The notes under the pieces were generated by a model. It ran no database searches and had not been told where the DNA came from. It worked only from the letters and a program-made list of their open reading frames with translations. 64,000 nucleotides of DNA from the NCBI GenBank assembly GCA_039931245.1, contig JBDTSH010000019.1:29540-93539 (forward strand). Direction: 5' to 3'. Of the stretch, positions 18,102 through 27,363 are shown one piece after another. This stretch comes from UBA4729 sp039931245. Lineage in GTDB: Bacteria; Patescibacteriota; Saccharimonadia; Saccharimonadales; UBA4665. The stretch's first letter is position 1, and the number at the start of each line of letters is the position of its first letter. The position numbers and the translations under genes were made by a program.

Positions 18102-20903
18102 ATGGACGAATATAAACGCCTGAATTATTACCGTCTGAGCGCCGAAGAAGTTCTGGAGCAATTGCACAGCCAGGCGGACGGGCTCAGCCACAAAGAAGCC
18201 GCCAAACGATTAGAGCAGCTCGGCTCCAACACCCTGCACCGCACCAAGCGCGACAGCACCCTGACGACATTCTTGCGACAGTTTAAAAATCTGTTAGTTG
18301 TCATGCTGCTGGCCAGCACGGCGCTGTCGTTTTATTTGCAAGACTTCAAAACCGGCTCAATCTTGCTCGCTATTGCCCTCATGAATGCCGCGGTCGGTTT
18401 CTTCCAGGAACACAAGGCCGAATCATTGATGACTAGTTTAGAGCAGCTAATCGTCCCTCAGGCCAAGGTTGTCCGCGCCGGTAAACTCGCACAAGTCGAC
18501 TCAACCGAGCTAGTCTTGGGCGACATTATCTATATTGAAGCCGGCGACAGTGTACCAGCTGACGTCCGCGTCATGCAGGAAGACGAGCTCGCGACCAACG
18601 ACTTCGCCTTAACCGGCGAGAGCAACCCGAGCCGCAAATTTGTGCACGCTATTTCGGCCGACGTCCCCTTGTCCAGCCGTCACAATTTGCTCTTCATGGG
18701 AACGACGGTCGCGACCGGCAGCGGTCACGGCATCGTCATCGGGACGGGCATGCGCAGTGAGCTCGGCCGGATTGCGGCTTTGAGTCAAGTCACCCGAAGC
18801 GAAGCGTCTCCGCTCCAAAAAGAGATGGGCCACTTGTCCACCCGGCTGGCCCAAGGCACGGCCGTGCTGGCCCTGTTCTTGCTCGTCGTTGCCCTCAAAA
18901 GCCATTTTAGCTTGGAGCACGCCATCATTTTTGCCATCGGCGTCGGCGCCGCGATGATCCCTGAGGGGCTGGTCGCCGAGGTCAACATTACTCTCGCCCA
19001 GACCGCCAACCGGATGGCCAAAGCCCGGGCCCTTGTCAAAAAGTTATCGGCCGTCGAAACACTGGGCGCTACGAATTTTATCTTGACCGATAAAACCGGC
19101 ACGCTGACGAAGAACGAAATGACTGTCGAGCAAGTCCTCGTGGGCCGGACCTTATATAACGTCACCGGCACGGGTTACGAAACCAATGGTGCCATCGTGA
19201 AAGGTCCGGCGGGGCGCCAGCTGAGTGCGACCGCTCTCAAAGACTTGGAGTTATTTTTTGCGACTGGCGCGCTTGCGAGTAATGCCAAAGTCAACGAGCC
19301 GGACGCCGAACATGCCAGTTGGTATGTATTGGGCGATCCGACCGAAGGGGCCCTCATCACCCTGGCCCGTAAGGCCGGCCTCGACCCGGAGGCCTGGGAC
19401 ATCGCCAACCCCGAGCTCAAAGAATTTCAGTTTGATTCGGCGCGCAAAATGCTCAGCTCCGTCCGGCGGCGCGATGGCCAGATCGTCGTCTTCACCAAAG
19501 GCGCCCCTGAGGCCGTCCTGGCCAACAGTCATGACGTGTGGGATCACGGCCATACTCGTAAGTTGCTAGCCGGCGACCGGACATTTTTTGCCGACTACAA
19601 TCAGCAGTATGCCCGCCAAGCCAAGCGTAACTTAGCTTTTGCTTACCGAGTCCTGCCGGCTAAAACCATCGTCAAACACTTAAAAATGGCCGACGTCGAA
19701 AAAAATCTGACGTTCCTGGGGATGGTCAGTATGGTCGACCCGCTGCGCGAGACTGTCCCCAAAGCCATGCGGGCGGCTAGCCGGGCCCACATCAAAGTCT
19801 CGATCATTACCGGCGACTTCCCCACGACCGCCAAAGCCATCGCTGCCCAAGCCGGCCTCGGTCCCAACATTACGGTAATCTTGGGTGATGAACTGCCCAA
19901 GTTAGCCGACAGCCAAATCCTGGAGCTTGTGACCCGCGGCGGCGCCGTCTTCTCCCGGGTCGCGCCGGAAGATAAGTTACGGATTGTTGAGATCGTGAAA
20001 CAGAGCGGCCACGTAGTGGCGGTAACGGGCGATGGTATCAACGACGCCCCGGCGCTCAAGCGGGCCGACATCGGCGTCGCTATGGGCAAAACGGGCACCG
20101 ACGTTGCCAAAGATGCCGCCGAAATTGTCTTACTCGACGATAGTTTTAACACCTTGGTCGGCGCCATCGAGCAAGGCCGCCTGACATTTCAGAATATTAA
20201 AAAAGCGGCCCGCTGCGCCCTGACAAGCAATGCCGCCGAACTCATCACCGTCTTGCTCGGCTTGGCTGGACTAGCCCTCCTGCACATACCCCCGGCCATC
20301 ACGGCTATCCAAATCCTGGCTATCGACATCGTCGCCCAGATCCTGCCGGTCACGGCCCTGGGCTGGGATAAGCCCCTCGCTCAATTGATGCGCGTTAAAC
20401 CTCGGAACCTGCACGATCACATCATCAATCGGCGCGCCATCAGTGGCTTTATCGGCTTTGGTGCGGTTGCCGCGATTATCAGCTATGCAAACTTCGCCTT
20501 ATTCTTTGTCCGTCATCATTTGAGCCCCGCCTACATCGATCCGGCGAATCCCCTCTATCTGGAAGCGACGACCCTCACCTACGTGACCTTAGTCCTGTGC
20601 CTCTATGTCTACCTACTATTCGAGCGGGCCGATGCCCACGAAAAGTTTTTCACGAATTATTTATGGAGTAATAAAAAATTATTGGGAGCCTTCGCTATAT
20701 CATCGCTACTCATCGGGGGCATCATATACACTCCCTTTTTGCACAGCTACTTTGGCACGGCCAACCTCGGCTGGGGTGAGTGGCTGACTGCCCTGCTCGC
20801 CGCCGCGGCATACGTGGGCTTACGCCTGGCCCAGCGCCATACCCGCAAGCATAGCCGACGCGCCGTCCTCAAGCTCCACCGCGAGCTCCACGCCAATGCT
20901 TAA
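18102..20903 (+). CDS. Type II cation-transporting P-type ATPase
   Basis: 933 residues. N-terminal cation-ATPase domain, actuator motif TGES (171-174), M4 motif PEGL (287-290), phosphorylation site DKTGT (Asp330), nucleotide domain KGAPE, and hinge TGDGINDAPALKRADIG. The VKKLSAVETLG stretch before DKTGT and the M5-M6 segment (NAAELITVLLG; AIDIVAQILP) place it among Ca2+ / Na+,K+-type pumps. M6 keeps only one of the two acidic residues of the Na+,K+ pump, so the ion is uncertain. The 3' end overlaps the convergent M15 gene by 4 nt. Confidence 0.95.
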   Translation: MDEYKRLNYYRLSAEEVLEQLHSQADGLSHKEAAKRLEQLGSNTLHRTKRDSTLTTFLRQFKNLLVVMLLASTALSFYLQDFKTGSILLAIALMNAAVGFFQEHKAESLMTSLEQLIVPQAKVVRAGKLAQVDSTELVLGDIIYIEAGDSVPADVRVMQEDELATNDFALTGESNPSRKFVHAISADVPLSSRHNLLFMGTTVATGSGHGIVIGTGMRSELGRIAALSQVTRSEASPLQKEMGHLSTRLAQGTAVLALFLLVVALKSHFSLEHAIIFAIGVGAAMIPEGLVAEVNITLAQTANRMAKARALVKKLSAVETLGATNFILTDKTGTLTKNEMTVEQVLVGRTLYNVTGTGYETNGAIVKGPAGRQLSATALKDLELFFATGALASNAKVNEPDAEHASWYVLGDPTEGALITLARKAGLDPEAWDIANPELKEFQFDSARKMLSSVRRRDGQIVVFTKGAPEAVLANSHDVWDHGHTRKLLAGDRTFFADYNQQYARQAKRNLAFAYRVLPAKTIVKHLKMADVEKNLTFLGMVSMVDPLRETVPKAMRAASRAHIKVSIITGDFPTTAKAIAAQAGLGPNITVILGDELPKLADSQILELVTRGGAVFSRVAPEDKLRIVEIVKQSGHVVAVTGDGINDAPALKRADIGVAMGKTGTDVAKDAAEIVLLDDSFNTLVGAIEQGRLTFQNIKKAARCALTSNAAELITVLLGLAGLALLHIPPAITAIQILAIDIVAQILPVTALGWDKPLAQLMRVKPRNLHDHIINRRAISGFIGFGAVAAIISYANFALFFVRHHLSPAYIDPANPLYLEATTLTYVTLVLCLYVYLLFERADAHEKFFTNYLWSNKKLLGAFAISSLLIGGIIYTPFLHSYFGTANLGWGEWLTALLAAAAYVGLRLAQRHTRKHSRRAVLKLHRELHANA

Positions 20904-21466
20904 TTGGCGGCCGGTTTTTCGAAGTGTTGGTAATCGATGGCCCCCCGAGTTTCGGGTGCCCAGTTACCTCCCCAGGACCAACCTAACGCTTCCATGTGGA
21001 TAACTAGCGGATGATCCCCGCACAATGTCCCGGGGACGCGCGGGTCCCACTCAGCGCCCGCCGGTGCCACCAGTCGGGCCCCGTCCTTGTACCGAATATA
21101 GGGATTAAGTCGGGTGTTAATGTCAATCGCCCGGCCAAAGCCATGCTCCGAAACGACGTCGCTGTCGGCGATTTTGCGGTAATTAAACCCCGACGTGGCA
21201 TTGGCCGCCATCATCAAGCCGTCGTCCCAGAAGTACGGCGTATCAGCCGCACAAATCACTTTATCAATCGGGAAATTTAGCCCCCACGCCACTGTGAAAA
21301 AACTCCGGACGTCGGACTCGACGGCGCGGTTGATTTCGAGCATTGCCGACCGTTTTTGACCATCAAACGACCAGTAAAACACTTCTATAGTGACAATTTG
21401 AGCGAGAATAGCGGCCGGCGCCGGGCGCTGCGGATTGTCCCGAACTACCCCACCCACATACGCCAT
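20900..21466 (-). CDS. M15-family peptidoglycan peptidase
   Basis: 188 residues. The zinc metallopeptidase motifs are SEHGFGRAIDIN (His and Asp ligands) and the C-terminal DYQHFEKP (third His), with GWSWGGNW between them, as in L-alanyl-D-glutamate or D,D/L,D-carboxypeptidases of the VanY/CwlK type. No signal peptide is evident. Its ATG overlaps the stop of the PgeF-like gene (TAATG, 1 nt), so the two are translationally coupled, suggesting a shared role in peptidoglycan editing or recycling. Confidence 0.88.
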   Translation of the reverse strand: MAYVGGVVRDNPQRPAPAAILAQIVTIEVFYWSFDGQKRSAMLEINRAVESDVRSFFTVAWGLNFPIDKVICAADTPYFWDDGLMMAANATSGFNYRKIADSDVVSEHGFGRAIDINTRLNPYIRYKDGARLVAPAGAEWDPRVPGTLCGDHPLVIHMEALGWSWGGNWAPETRGAIDYQHFEKPAAN

Positions 21467-22593
21467 TATTGGAGTCGCGTGACGGTCGCTAAGTTACGGG
21501 GGGTCCCCAGGTGAAAAGTATCGAGCCCGACCTTTTCTCCATTTTCCATCGTCCAGCCCACCTTTTTACCCTTGGCCCGGGCAGGGGAAAAGAATAACTG
21601 AGCCTCTTCGGACGGAGGTGATTGACGCCCCGCTAACGACGGACAATCGGCGCTCAAGCGGGCCGTACAGTTTCGGGCAGTAATAATCGTCCCCACTCCC
21701 CGGGCGGCGAGCAAGTACTTGTTAAAGGCATATAAATCGATGGCGACGCGGTCACCGTGGGGCGTACCTTTGTCGGCCAGAGCCGTGGGATACTGCTTCA
21801 CGACCTTATCAATCATTGTGCGACCGCCAAAATCTCGTGTAAAGCTCGCAAACATCGCCGTATCAATGTCGTAGCACTCCATACAGACGCCTTCACCCAA
21901 AAAAGCCACCAGGTCTTTTGGATTTGACCCGAACTCGCTGTGCATTAACCCGGTTGCTTTTTCGGCTGTCCGCAGACCCGTACCGGGTCGGCCGGCGTGG
22001 ACCAATCCAAAAGCACCCGTGACGCGGTCCACCAATGGTATAACCAGGCAATCCGCTGCTCCCATGGCGAGCGTCAGGGGGCCGTCGCGATCGGATCGGG
22101 GGCCGACGACAGCCCAATCGGTCGCGGGGTGGCGGCGTATATAGCCGAGCTCGTCTTCAACTTTGGCCGCCACCTCTCCACTTGGCTGAGCGTGGCTAAT
22201 TGTCAGCCCTTTGTCCTGACTGGCGAGGCTCAACCACTCGACATTAGCGAGGGCCAGAACAGCGCGGGCCAGGCGAAGGCCTTGGGCACCGTGAGTATTT
22301 AAGGCACTGGCGATGGCGGCGCGTTCGGCCGGCGGAACACTGGGGTATTTGGCTTGTTGAGCGAGGGGGAAATAGGCTGATTTTGGATCAAGACCGCTAT
22401 AAATTGCCTGGGCGTCAGCGTCGAATTGATCGGACAGCGGTGGGGCGGTCGGCAGATGTCGTTGGAAATAGAGGGCCCGAAAGCCGTCTGGCAGATTGGC
22501 GATGCCGGCGCGTAATTCGTCTGAATAAAATTTTGGGTTACTGGTGGTGATGTACTGGGGGTTTTGCAGTATGTCCTGGCCAAATGATATCAT
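21466..22593 (-). CDS. PgeF/YfiH-like (laccase-domain) protein with N-terminal extension
   Basis: 375 residues. Residues ~125-375 carry Cu-oxidase_4/PgeF motifs: AADCLVIPL (Cys) and GLVHAGRPGTG (His), then FLGEGVCMECYDI, and a late FNKYLLAARGV segment. Residues 1-120 are an extra domain I do not recognise. E. coli PgeF edits peptidoglycan precursors; other members are purine nucleoside phosphorylases. Coupling to an M15 peptidase favours the peptidoglycan role here (inference). Confidence 0.8.
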   Translation of the reverse strand: MISFGQDILQNPQYITTSNPKFYSDELRAGIANLPDGFRALYFQRHLPTAPPLSDQFDADAQAIYSGLDPKSAYFPLAQQAKYPSVPPAERAAIASALNTHGAQGLRLARAVLALANVEWLSLASQDKGLTISHAQPSGEVAAKVEDELGYIRRHPATDWAVVGPRSDRDGPLTLAMGAADCLVIPLVDRVTGAFGLVHAGRPGTGLRTAEKATGLMHSEFGSNPKDLVAFLGEGVCMECYDIDTAMFASFTRDFGGRTMIDKVVKQYPTALADKGTPHGDRVAIDLYAFNKYLLAARGVGTIITARNCTARLSADCPSLAGRQSPPSEEAQLFFSPARAKGKKVGWTMENGEKVGLDTFHLGTPRNLATVTRLQ

Positions 22594-22644
22594 GACGATC
22601 CTACACGTTAAAGTGGGATATATTTTACCACCAATTTGCGCTAT

Positions 22645-23241
22645 TTACAAACCCAAGCGTTGGGTGATGGCTTGCTCCAACTGAGCTAGCTCCGAACTCT
22701 CATTATCGACAAAGATATCGCTGAGTTCTTTCACGCCGGCGCTGTTAAGATTGGCGGCGTCGCCACCGCTCGGGGTGTGCATTTCGGCTTCTTCTTCGGC
22801 CAAAAACTGCTCATATGATTTGTTGTCTTCTTCGGCCCGGCCGCGCAAGTCTTTATTTGACTGCACCCGATCGTAACGAAGGCGAGGATCGGCATCAATC
22901 CATACCATTGTCCCGCCCATAGCATGGATCCGATCGGCCTCACCGGGGTTGCGCAAACTGGCAATCACTACCCCGCGGTACTTGTCCTTTACGATTTCGT
23001 ACTCGGCGACGGCTTTATCAACCAATACTCCGAGTCCCAGCTCCCGCCGCCACTCGGCACTGATGGTGCGTAACACTTCCCGCTCAACCGGCTGACTTCG
23101 ACGCGTGGCTTCGGCCCGCAACAGCTCAGTGACAGAAATAAAGAGGTAGCCGTATGATTTAGCAAGAATCTCACCGACGGCGTCCTTACCGGAACCGTTC
23201 GTACCGGCGAGACCAATGATTGTTAATTCTGTATGCGTCAT
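22645..23241 (-). CDS. P-loop nucleotide/dephospho-CoA kinase-like protein
   Basis: 198 residues. Walker A GTNGSGKD at 13-20, a lid/Asp-rich segment (VVIASLRNPGEADRI; WIDADPRLRYDRV) like CoaE and NMP kinases. It could be a dephospho-CoA kinase or a deoxynucleoside/NMP kinase; substrate cannot be told from sequence by eye. It follows rpoD by 15 nt and is probably the third gene of dnaG-rpoD-kinase. Confidence 0.75.
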   Translation of the reverse strand: MTHTELTIIGLAGTNGSGKDAVGEILAKSYGYLFISVTELLRAEATRRSQPVEREVLRTISAEWRRELGLGVLVDKAVAEYEIVKDKYRGVVIASLRNPGEADRIHAMGGTMVWIDADPRLRYDRVQSNKDLRGRAEEDNKSYEQFLAEEEAEMHTPSGGDAANLNSAGVKELSDIFVDNESSELAQLEQAITQRLGL

Positions 23242-23256
23242 GCCTTCTTGCCGTCG

Positions 23257-24423
23257 CTACTTTATATAGTCGTGAAGTTTTTTGGCGTCGCGGTGTTTGC
23301 GCAACTTGGCGAGGGCTTTGGCTTCAATCTGGCGGATGCGCTCCCGCGTGACGCTAAACTCTTGGCCAACTTCCTCGAGGGTGTGGCTTTTGCCGTCTTC
23401 CAGGCCAAAGCGCAACTTCAATATTTTTTGTTCGCGTTCGGTTAAGGCGCTCAACATCTCTTTAACTTGTTCTTTGAGCAACTGGCCGGTGGCCGATTCT
23501 TCGGGGGTAACAGCGTCTTCATCCTCGATAAAGTCGGCCAAAACCGATTCATCCTCGTCATCACGAATGCTGGCGTCGAGCGAAGAAATATCCTGCTTGA
23601 TCTTCATAATGTGCTCAACTTTATCGACTTCAATCTCCATCGTTTTAGCGATTTCTTCGTTAGTCGGTTCACGGTTGAGCTCTTGGGTCAGGCGGCGCTG
23701 GGTGCGCAACAACTTATTGATCGTTTCGACCATGTGCACCGGAATCCGGATAGTGCGGGCTTGGTCAGCAATTGCCCGGGTAATGGCTTGCCGGATCCAC
23801 CAGGTGGCGTAGGTGCTGAATTTGAAACCCTTATCAGGGTCAAATTTCTCAACCGCCCGCAGGAGTCCCGTGTTGCCTTCTTGGATCAGGTCGAGCAGAT
23901 CAAGCCCGCGCCCAACGTAGCGCTTCGCGATAGAGACGACCAAGCGCATGTTGGCTTCGGCCATCTTATCTTTGGCTTCTTTTTCACCGCTCACGACGCG
24001 TTGCGCCAGGGCCAACTCTTCTTCCGAAGACAGCAAGGGAATCTTACCAATTTCGCGTAAATAGAGGCGCACCGAGTCGTCGGCGACGTCGTCGTCGAGG
24101 TAGACGGCCACATTAGTGGCAACTTCTTCCTCTTCGGCCTCTTCGGCGGCCCATTCATCGGTAAAAGTTGCGGCATCCGGCTCGGCGCCAGTGACGGTAA
24201 TACTGGCTTCGGCCAATTCGGTAAACAAGGCATCAAGAACCTCGGCGTTTTCAACGACGTCGGGGATCAGGGCAGATATGTCCTTTTGATCGAGAGTACC
24301 TTCTTTTTTGCCACGCTCATACAAATCATCCTTGAGCTTGAGTAGCTCAGCTTTTTGATCATCGGTTAATTTGACTGCCTTGGCGGGCTTGTCGGCTTTG
24401 TTCGCTTTGCTTGGCTTAGCCAT
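23257..24423 (-). CDS. rpoD: Primary RNA polymerase sigma factor RpoD
   Basis: 388 residues. A short acidic N-terminal region 1.1 with DEWAAEEAEEEE, region 1.2 (SVRLYLREIGKIPLLSSEEE), region 2 (LLDLIQEGNTGLLRAVEKFD; TWWIRQAITRAI), region 3 (RTIRIPVHMVETINKL) and region 4.2 HTH (LEEVGQEFSVTRERIRQIEA) are canonical. The start overlaps the end of dnaG by 8 nt. The many TATAAT/TATACT boxes in this window match the expected specificity of this factor. Confidence 0.97.
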   Translation of the reverse strand: MAKPSKANKADKPAKAVKLTDDQKAELLKLKDDLYERGKKEGTLDQKDISALIPDVVENAEVLDALFTELAEASITVTGAEPDAATFTDEWAAEEAEEEEVATNVAVYLDDDVADDSVRLYLREIGKIPLLSSEEELALAQRVVSGEKEAKDKMAEANMRLVVSIAKRYVGRGLDLLDLIQEGNTGLLRAVEKFDPDKGFKFSTYATWWIRQAITRAIADQARTIRIPVHMVETINKLLRTQRRLTQELNREPTNEEIAKTMEIEVDKVEHIMKIKQDISSLDASIRDDEDESVLADFIEDEDAVTPEESATGQLLKEQVKEMLSALTEREQKILKLRFGLEDGKSHTLEEVGQEFSVTRERIRQIEAKALAKLRKHRDAKKLHDYIK

Positions 24424-26188
24424 GGGCTATGCCTCCTTTAACTTGATTTAATAATGCGTCATATTCTTTTACCTCAGCCAATAGTTTTGCCACAGTCGCG
24501 TCGTCGGCGCCGGCTAAGCGAATGGCTAAGTCTTGTTTCTGGGTTTTGACATATTGCTCTATCAGTCGTGTCTGCAATCGAGCGGCTTCGTAATGAAGTT
24601 CGTTGAGCTCGAGACCCTGATAGAGTTCCTCGTAGAGTAATGTTTCTATTTTAACATAATCTGCCAAATTTTTCAGCTCCGGGGCCGCTTCGGGCGGACC
24701 GCGGAAGTCCGGCTGGGCCTGCAAGAACTCGGCCAATGACCGAGCCGGCTGGCTGTAAAACATCGTTGGCGTCATGATATGCAGAAACTCGCGCAGCGTC
24801 GGGCGCTGTAAGAGCAGGGCCAAGAAGTTGTCTTGGAGGCGTTGCTCTTCGACATGGGCCTTGCTCACCTGCTCTGGAGTAACTTTGATCTGTTTACGGC
24901 GGGGCGCTAATTCGGCGGCCGCCGTCGCCTCAAACTTTTGTTCGAGGGCGCTCCGGCTGACTTCAATAGTCTTGGCGATTAAATTAAGGTAGTGGTCGCG
25001 CTCCACGGCATCGCCCAGCGACCGGACGACGGGCAGCAGCACGTCGCTGAACTTGCGTTTGCCTTCGGCCGACGACGTATCGAGTAATATTTGATAACGA
25101 TCAATCAACCAATCGAGGGCGTACTGATTCTGGGTTATGGCCGTTTCCCAGGCTGCCGGGTCGTGCCGGATAAGTTCATCGGGGTCTTTGCCGCTCGGGA
25201 TGGTAATGATACTCAGCGATACCTTGACTCGGCTGGCGATCGGAATGGCCCGCTCGGTCGCCGCCAGTCCGGCTTTATCGGCATCAAAACTCAGTCGAAT
25301 ATCCGGGGTGAAGCGACTGAGGGCTTTAAGGTGCGGTTCGGTCAAGGCGGTGCCCGCCGTGGCGACCACCTGGCGGACGCCCGCTTGGTGACTGGCAATG
25401 ACATCGAGGTTTCCTTCGGCGATGACCACAAACTTAGATTTGCGAATACTCTCCTTCGCGAGGTGCAGTCCATAGACGTGCCGACTTTTATCGTACAGGA
25501 CCGTTTGCGGTGTGTTGATGTATTTGGGGGCCTCGGGGTCATCGTCGAGTTGTCGGGCGGTAAAACCGATCACCTGGCCTTGGGCGTCTTGCAGGGGAAT
25601 CATCAGGCGCCCGCGGAACATGTCGGCCACGCCGGAGTAGCGTTGCGAACTCAGACCAGCTTGCTTGATCTCCTCGACAGTGAAGCCTTTGCTACGCGCA
25701 AAATCGACGAGGGCCGTGCCGTTGTTTGGCGAATAACCCAACCGCCATTCCAAGGCCGTTGCTTTATTAAACAGGCGTTTTTTAAAAACGTATTCGAGAG
25801 CCATTTTGTTTTGGCTAAACTGGACTTGATAAAATTTAGTGCTCAAATCGAGTAATTCGTGCAGGCGCTTTTTATCCGGACCCTTCGGCCCCCCGCTCTG
25901 GCCCCGGAACTGGTCCAGGTCGATACCGGCTTTACGAGCCAGCAGGTCCAAAGTCGCCTTAAAATCCAAACCTTCAACTTCCATGACGAAACTAAACATG
26001 TCGCCGCCCTTGCCCGACGAAAAGTCGTGCCAAATCTGTTTTTCGGGGCTGACCACAAAACTCGGTGAACGCTCGTTGCTAAACGGGCTCAGACCCTTCC
26101 AATTGCGCCCGGCCCGTTTGAGCTGGACATATTCGCCGATCACATCTTCGATGCTCAACCGGGTTTTGACCTCTTCGACTGCATCCAT
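24416..26188 (-). CDS. dnaG: DNA primase DnaG with degenerate zinc-binding domain
   Basis: 590 residues. Toprim motifs EGNLDV and DADKAG are intact. The N-terminal CHC2 domain is recognisable (GLSPFSNERSPSFVVSPEKQ, then IWHDFSSGKGGD) but all four zinc ligands are replaced: Ser34, Ser37, Asp55, Ser58 in place of Cys, His, Cys, Cys. The ATG at 26188 is chosen over 26266 because family members start with this helix and a TACAAT box (26196-26201 complement) ends 7 nt upstream; the spacer AGGGGAC could also serve as Shine-Dalgarno. Confidence 0.96.
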   Translation of the reverse strand: MDAVEEVKTRLSIEDVIGEYVQLKRAGRNWKGLSPFSNERSPSFVVSPEKQIWHDFSSGKGGDMFSFVMEVEGLDFKATLDLLARKAGIDLDQFRGQSGGPKGPDKKRLHELLDLSTKFYQVQFSQNKMALEYVFKKRLFNKATALEWRLGYSPNNGTALVDFARSKGFTVEEIKQAGLSSQRYSGVADMFRGRLMIPLQDAQGQVIGFTARQLDDDPEAPKYINTPQTVLYDKSRHVYGLHLAKESIRKSKFVVIAEGNLDVIASHQAGVRQVVATAGTALTEPHLKALSRFTPDIRLSFDADKAGLAATERAIPIASRVKVSLSIITIPSGKDPDELIRHDPAAWETAITQNQYALDWLIDRYQILLDTSSAEGKRKFSDVLLPVVRSLGDAVERDHYLNLIAKTIEVSRSALEQKFEATAAAELAPRRKQIKVTPEQVSKAHVEEQRLQDNFLALLLQRPTLREFLHIMTPTMFYSQPARSLAEFLQAQPDFRGPPEAAPELKNLADYVKIETLLYEELYQGLELNELHYEAARLQTRLIEQYVKTQKQDLAIRLAGADDATVAKLLAEVKEYDALLNQVKGGIAHG

Positions 26189-26195
26189 GTCCCCT

Positions 26196-26201
26196 ATTGT
26201 A
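26196..26201 (-). promoter_or_regulatory. -10 box of the dnaG-rpoD operon
   Basis: TACAAT followed by AGGGGAC and ATG; -10 to start spacer 7 nt. Confidence 0.65.
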
Positions 26202-26319
26202 CCCCAGTTGCCATCCAGGTCGGCCGACGGCCGTAATTTGCCGACGGCCGACGGCCTTGGCGCCAAATTTTTATGTCAAATTCTGGCGCCGGGCGTCATA
26301 AAGCTTTATTATAGTGCTT

Positions 26320-26949
26320 ATGCAGCCACAACAGCCGCCCTATGGCAGTCGACCCGAATCCGACCCCTATGATTTTATCGTCAATCCCGCTGCCCCGCCC
26401 CGCCGCAGCTTACTGCCGGGCGGCGGTTCGGTAATAGGACGGGTAGTGATTGTGGGCGGCGGCCTGCTCGTCGCCTTGATCCTGTTTATCATAGTGAAGA
26501 ACCTTCTGGTCGTCGATAGTTCGAACACTGCCCTGCTTCTCAAAGTTGCCGGCCAACAACAAGAGCTCATTCACTACAGCAATGAAGCGACCGCCGCTCC
26601 CCTTTTAGAGGGAACGACCAATAATTTCGCCATGACCGCCGTGCTCTCCTTGACCAGCCAACAAAAGCAGCTCCTGATTTACCTCAAAGCCAACGGTCAT
26701 AAACTGGATGCCAAACAGCTGAATTTGCAAATCAACGCCGGGACTGATCAGCAGCTCAAAGCTTCGGTCGCCGCTTCGACGTACGATGCAACGTTCCGCC
26801 AAGTCATGCAGACCAAACTAACGACCTACGGACAGACCCTCCAACAGGCCTACGCCAAAACAACTGGTCCGGCCGGTCGCACCCTTCTCAAAAATGACTA
26901 CGCGACTGCCCAGCTGCTCATCCAGCAGCTCACTCCCGTCCGGCCCTGA
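26320..26949 (+). CDS. Single-span membrane protein, unknown
   Basis: 209 residues. Pro/Arg-rich cytoplasmic N-terminus (1-40), one transmembrane helix (about 42-64, GRVVIVGGGLLVALILFIIV) and a helical, Gln/Ala-rich outer domain. TATTAT (26307-26312) ends 7 nt before the ATG: leaderless. No cysteines. Family not recognised. Confidence 0.7.
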   Translation: MQPQQPPYGSRPESDPYDFIVNPAAPPRRSLLPGGGSVIGRVVIVGGGLLVALILFIIVKNLLVVDSSNTALLLKVAGQQQELIHYSNEATAAPLLEGTTNNFAMTAVLSLTSQQKQLLIYLKANGHKLDAKQLNLQINAGTDQQLKASVAASTYDATFRQVMQTKLTTYGQTLQQAYAKTTGPAGRTLLKNDYATAQLLIQQLTPVRP

Positions 26950-27023
26950 GTAAATTTACCTGTTACTACGCCCGCGAGGGTCGACTTACAGCGGAAATTC
27001 GACGCTACCGCTTCGCGAGGTTG

Positions 27024-27347
27024 CTATTTGTTTTCAGTCACGAGCACATAGCTGTGCCGGATCAGATCTTCGACTTCACTAACGGGTAGCTGGCCGCTCA
27101 AAAGCATCGTGTTCCAATGTTTTTTGTTCAGGTGTTGGCCGGGCATGACAGTTTCATAACGCTCCCGCAGCACTTTAGCCAGTGCCGGGTCGCACTTCAG
27201 GCTGAGCTGGACGGGATTCTTGCCCTCGGTGATGAGGGCGAACATTTTGTCGCCAACCTTATAGACGGCCACCCCTTCCCCAAAGGGATACTCGAGTCGC
27301 GCGGCGGGCAGGCTCAAAATGTAATCTTCAACTTCTTTGTGATTCAT
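27024..27347 (-). CDS. MmcQ/YjbR family protein
   Basis: 107 residues. The family layout is clear: LPAARLEYPFGEGVAVYKVGDKMFAL, a QLSLKCDP segment and C-terminal KKHWNTMLLSG...LIRHSYVLV. These proteins have a double-wing CyaY-like fold and are thought to bind DNA; the biological role is unknown. It is 16 nt downstream of orn on the same strand. Confidence 0.88.
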   Translation of the reverse strand: MNHKEVEDYILSLPAARLEYPFGEGVAVYKVGDKMFALITEGKNPVQLSLKCDPALAKVLRERYETVMPGQHLNKKHWNTMLLSGQLPVSEVEDLIRHSYVLVTENK

Positions 27348-27363
27348 AAGCTACATCGGTCCG

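Noticed and set aside
25091..25855. 254-codon plus-strand ORF
   Set aside because: Antisense to dnaG, whose frame has clear Toprim motifs.
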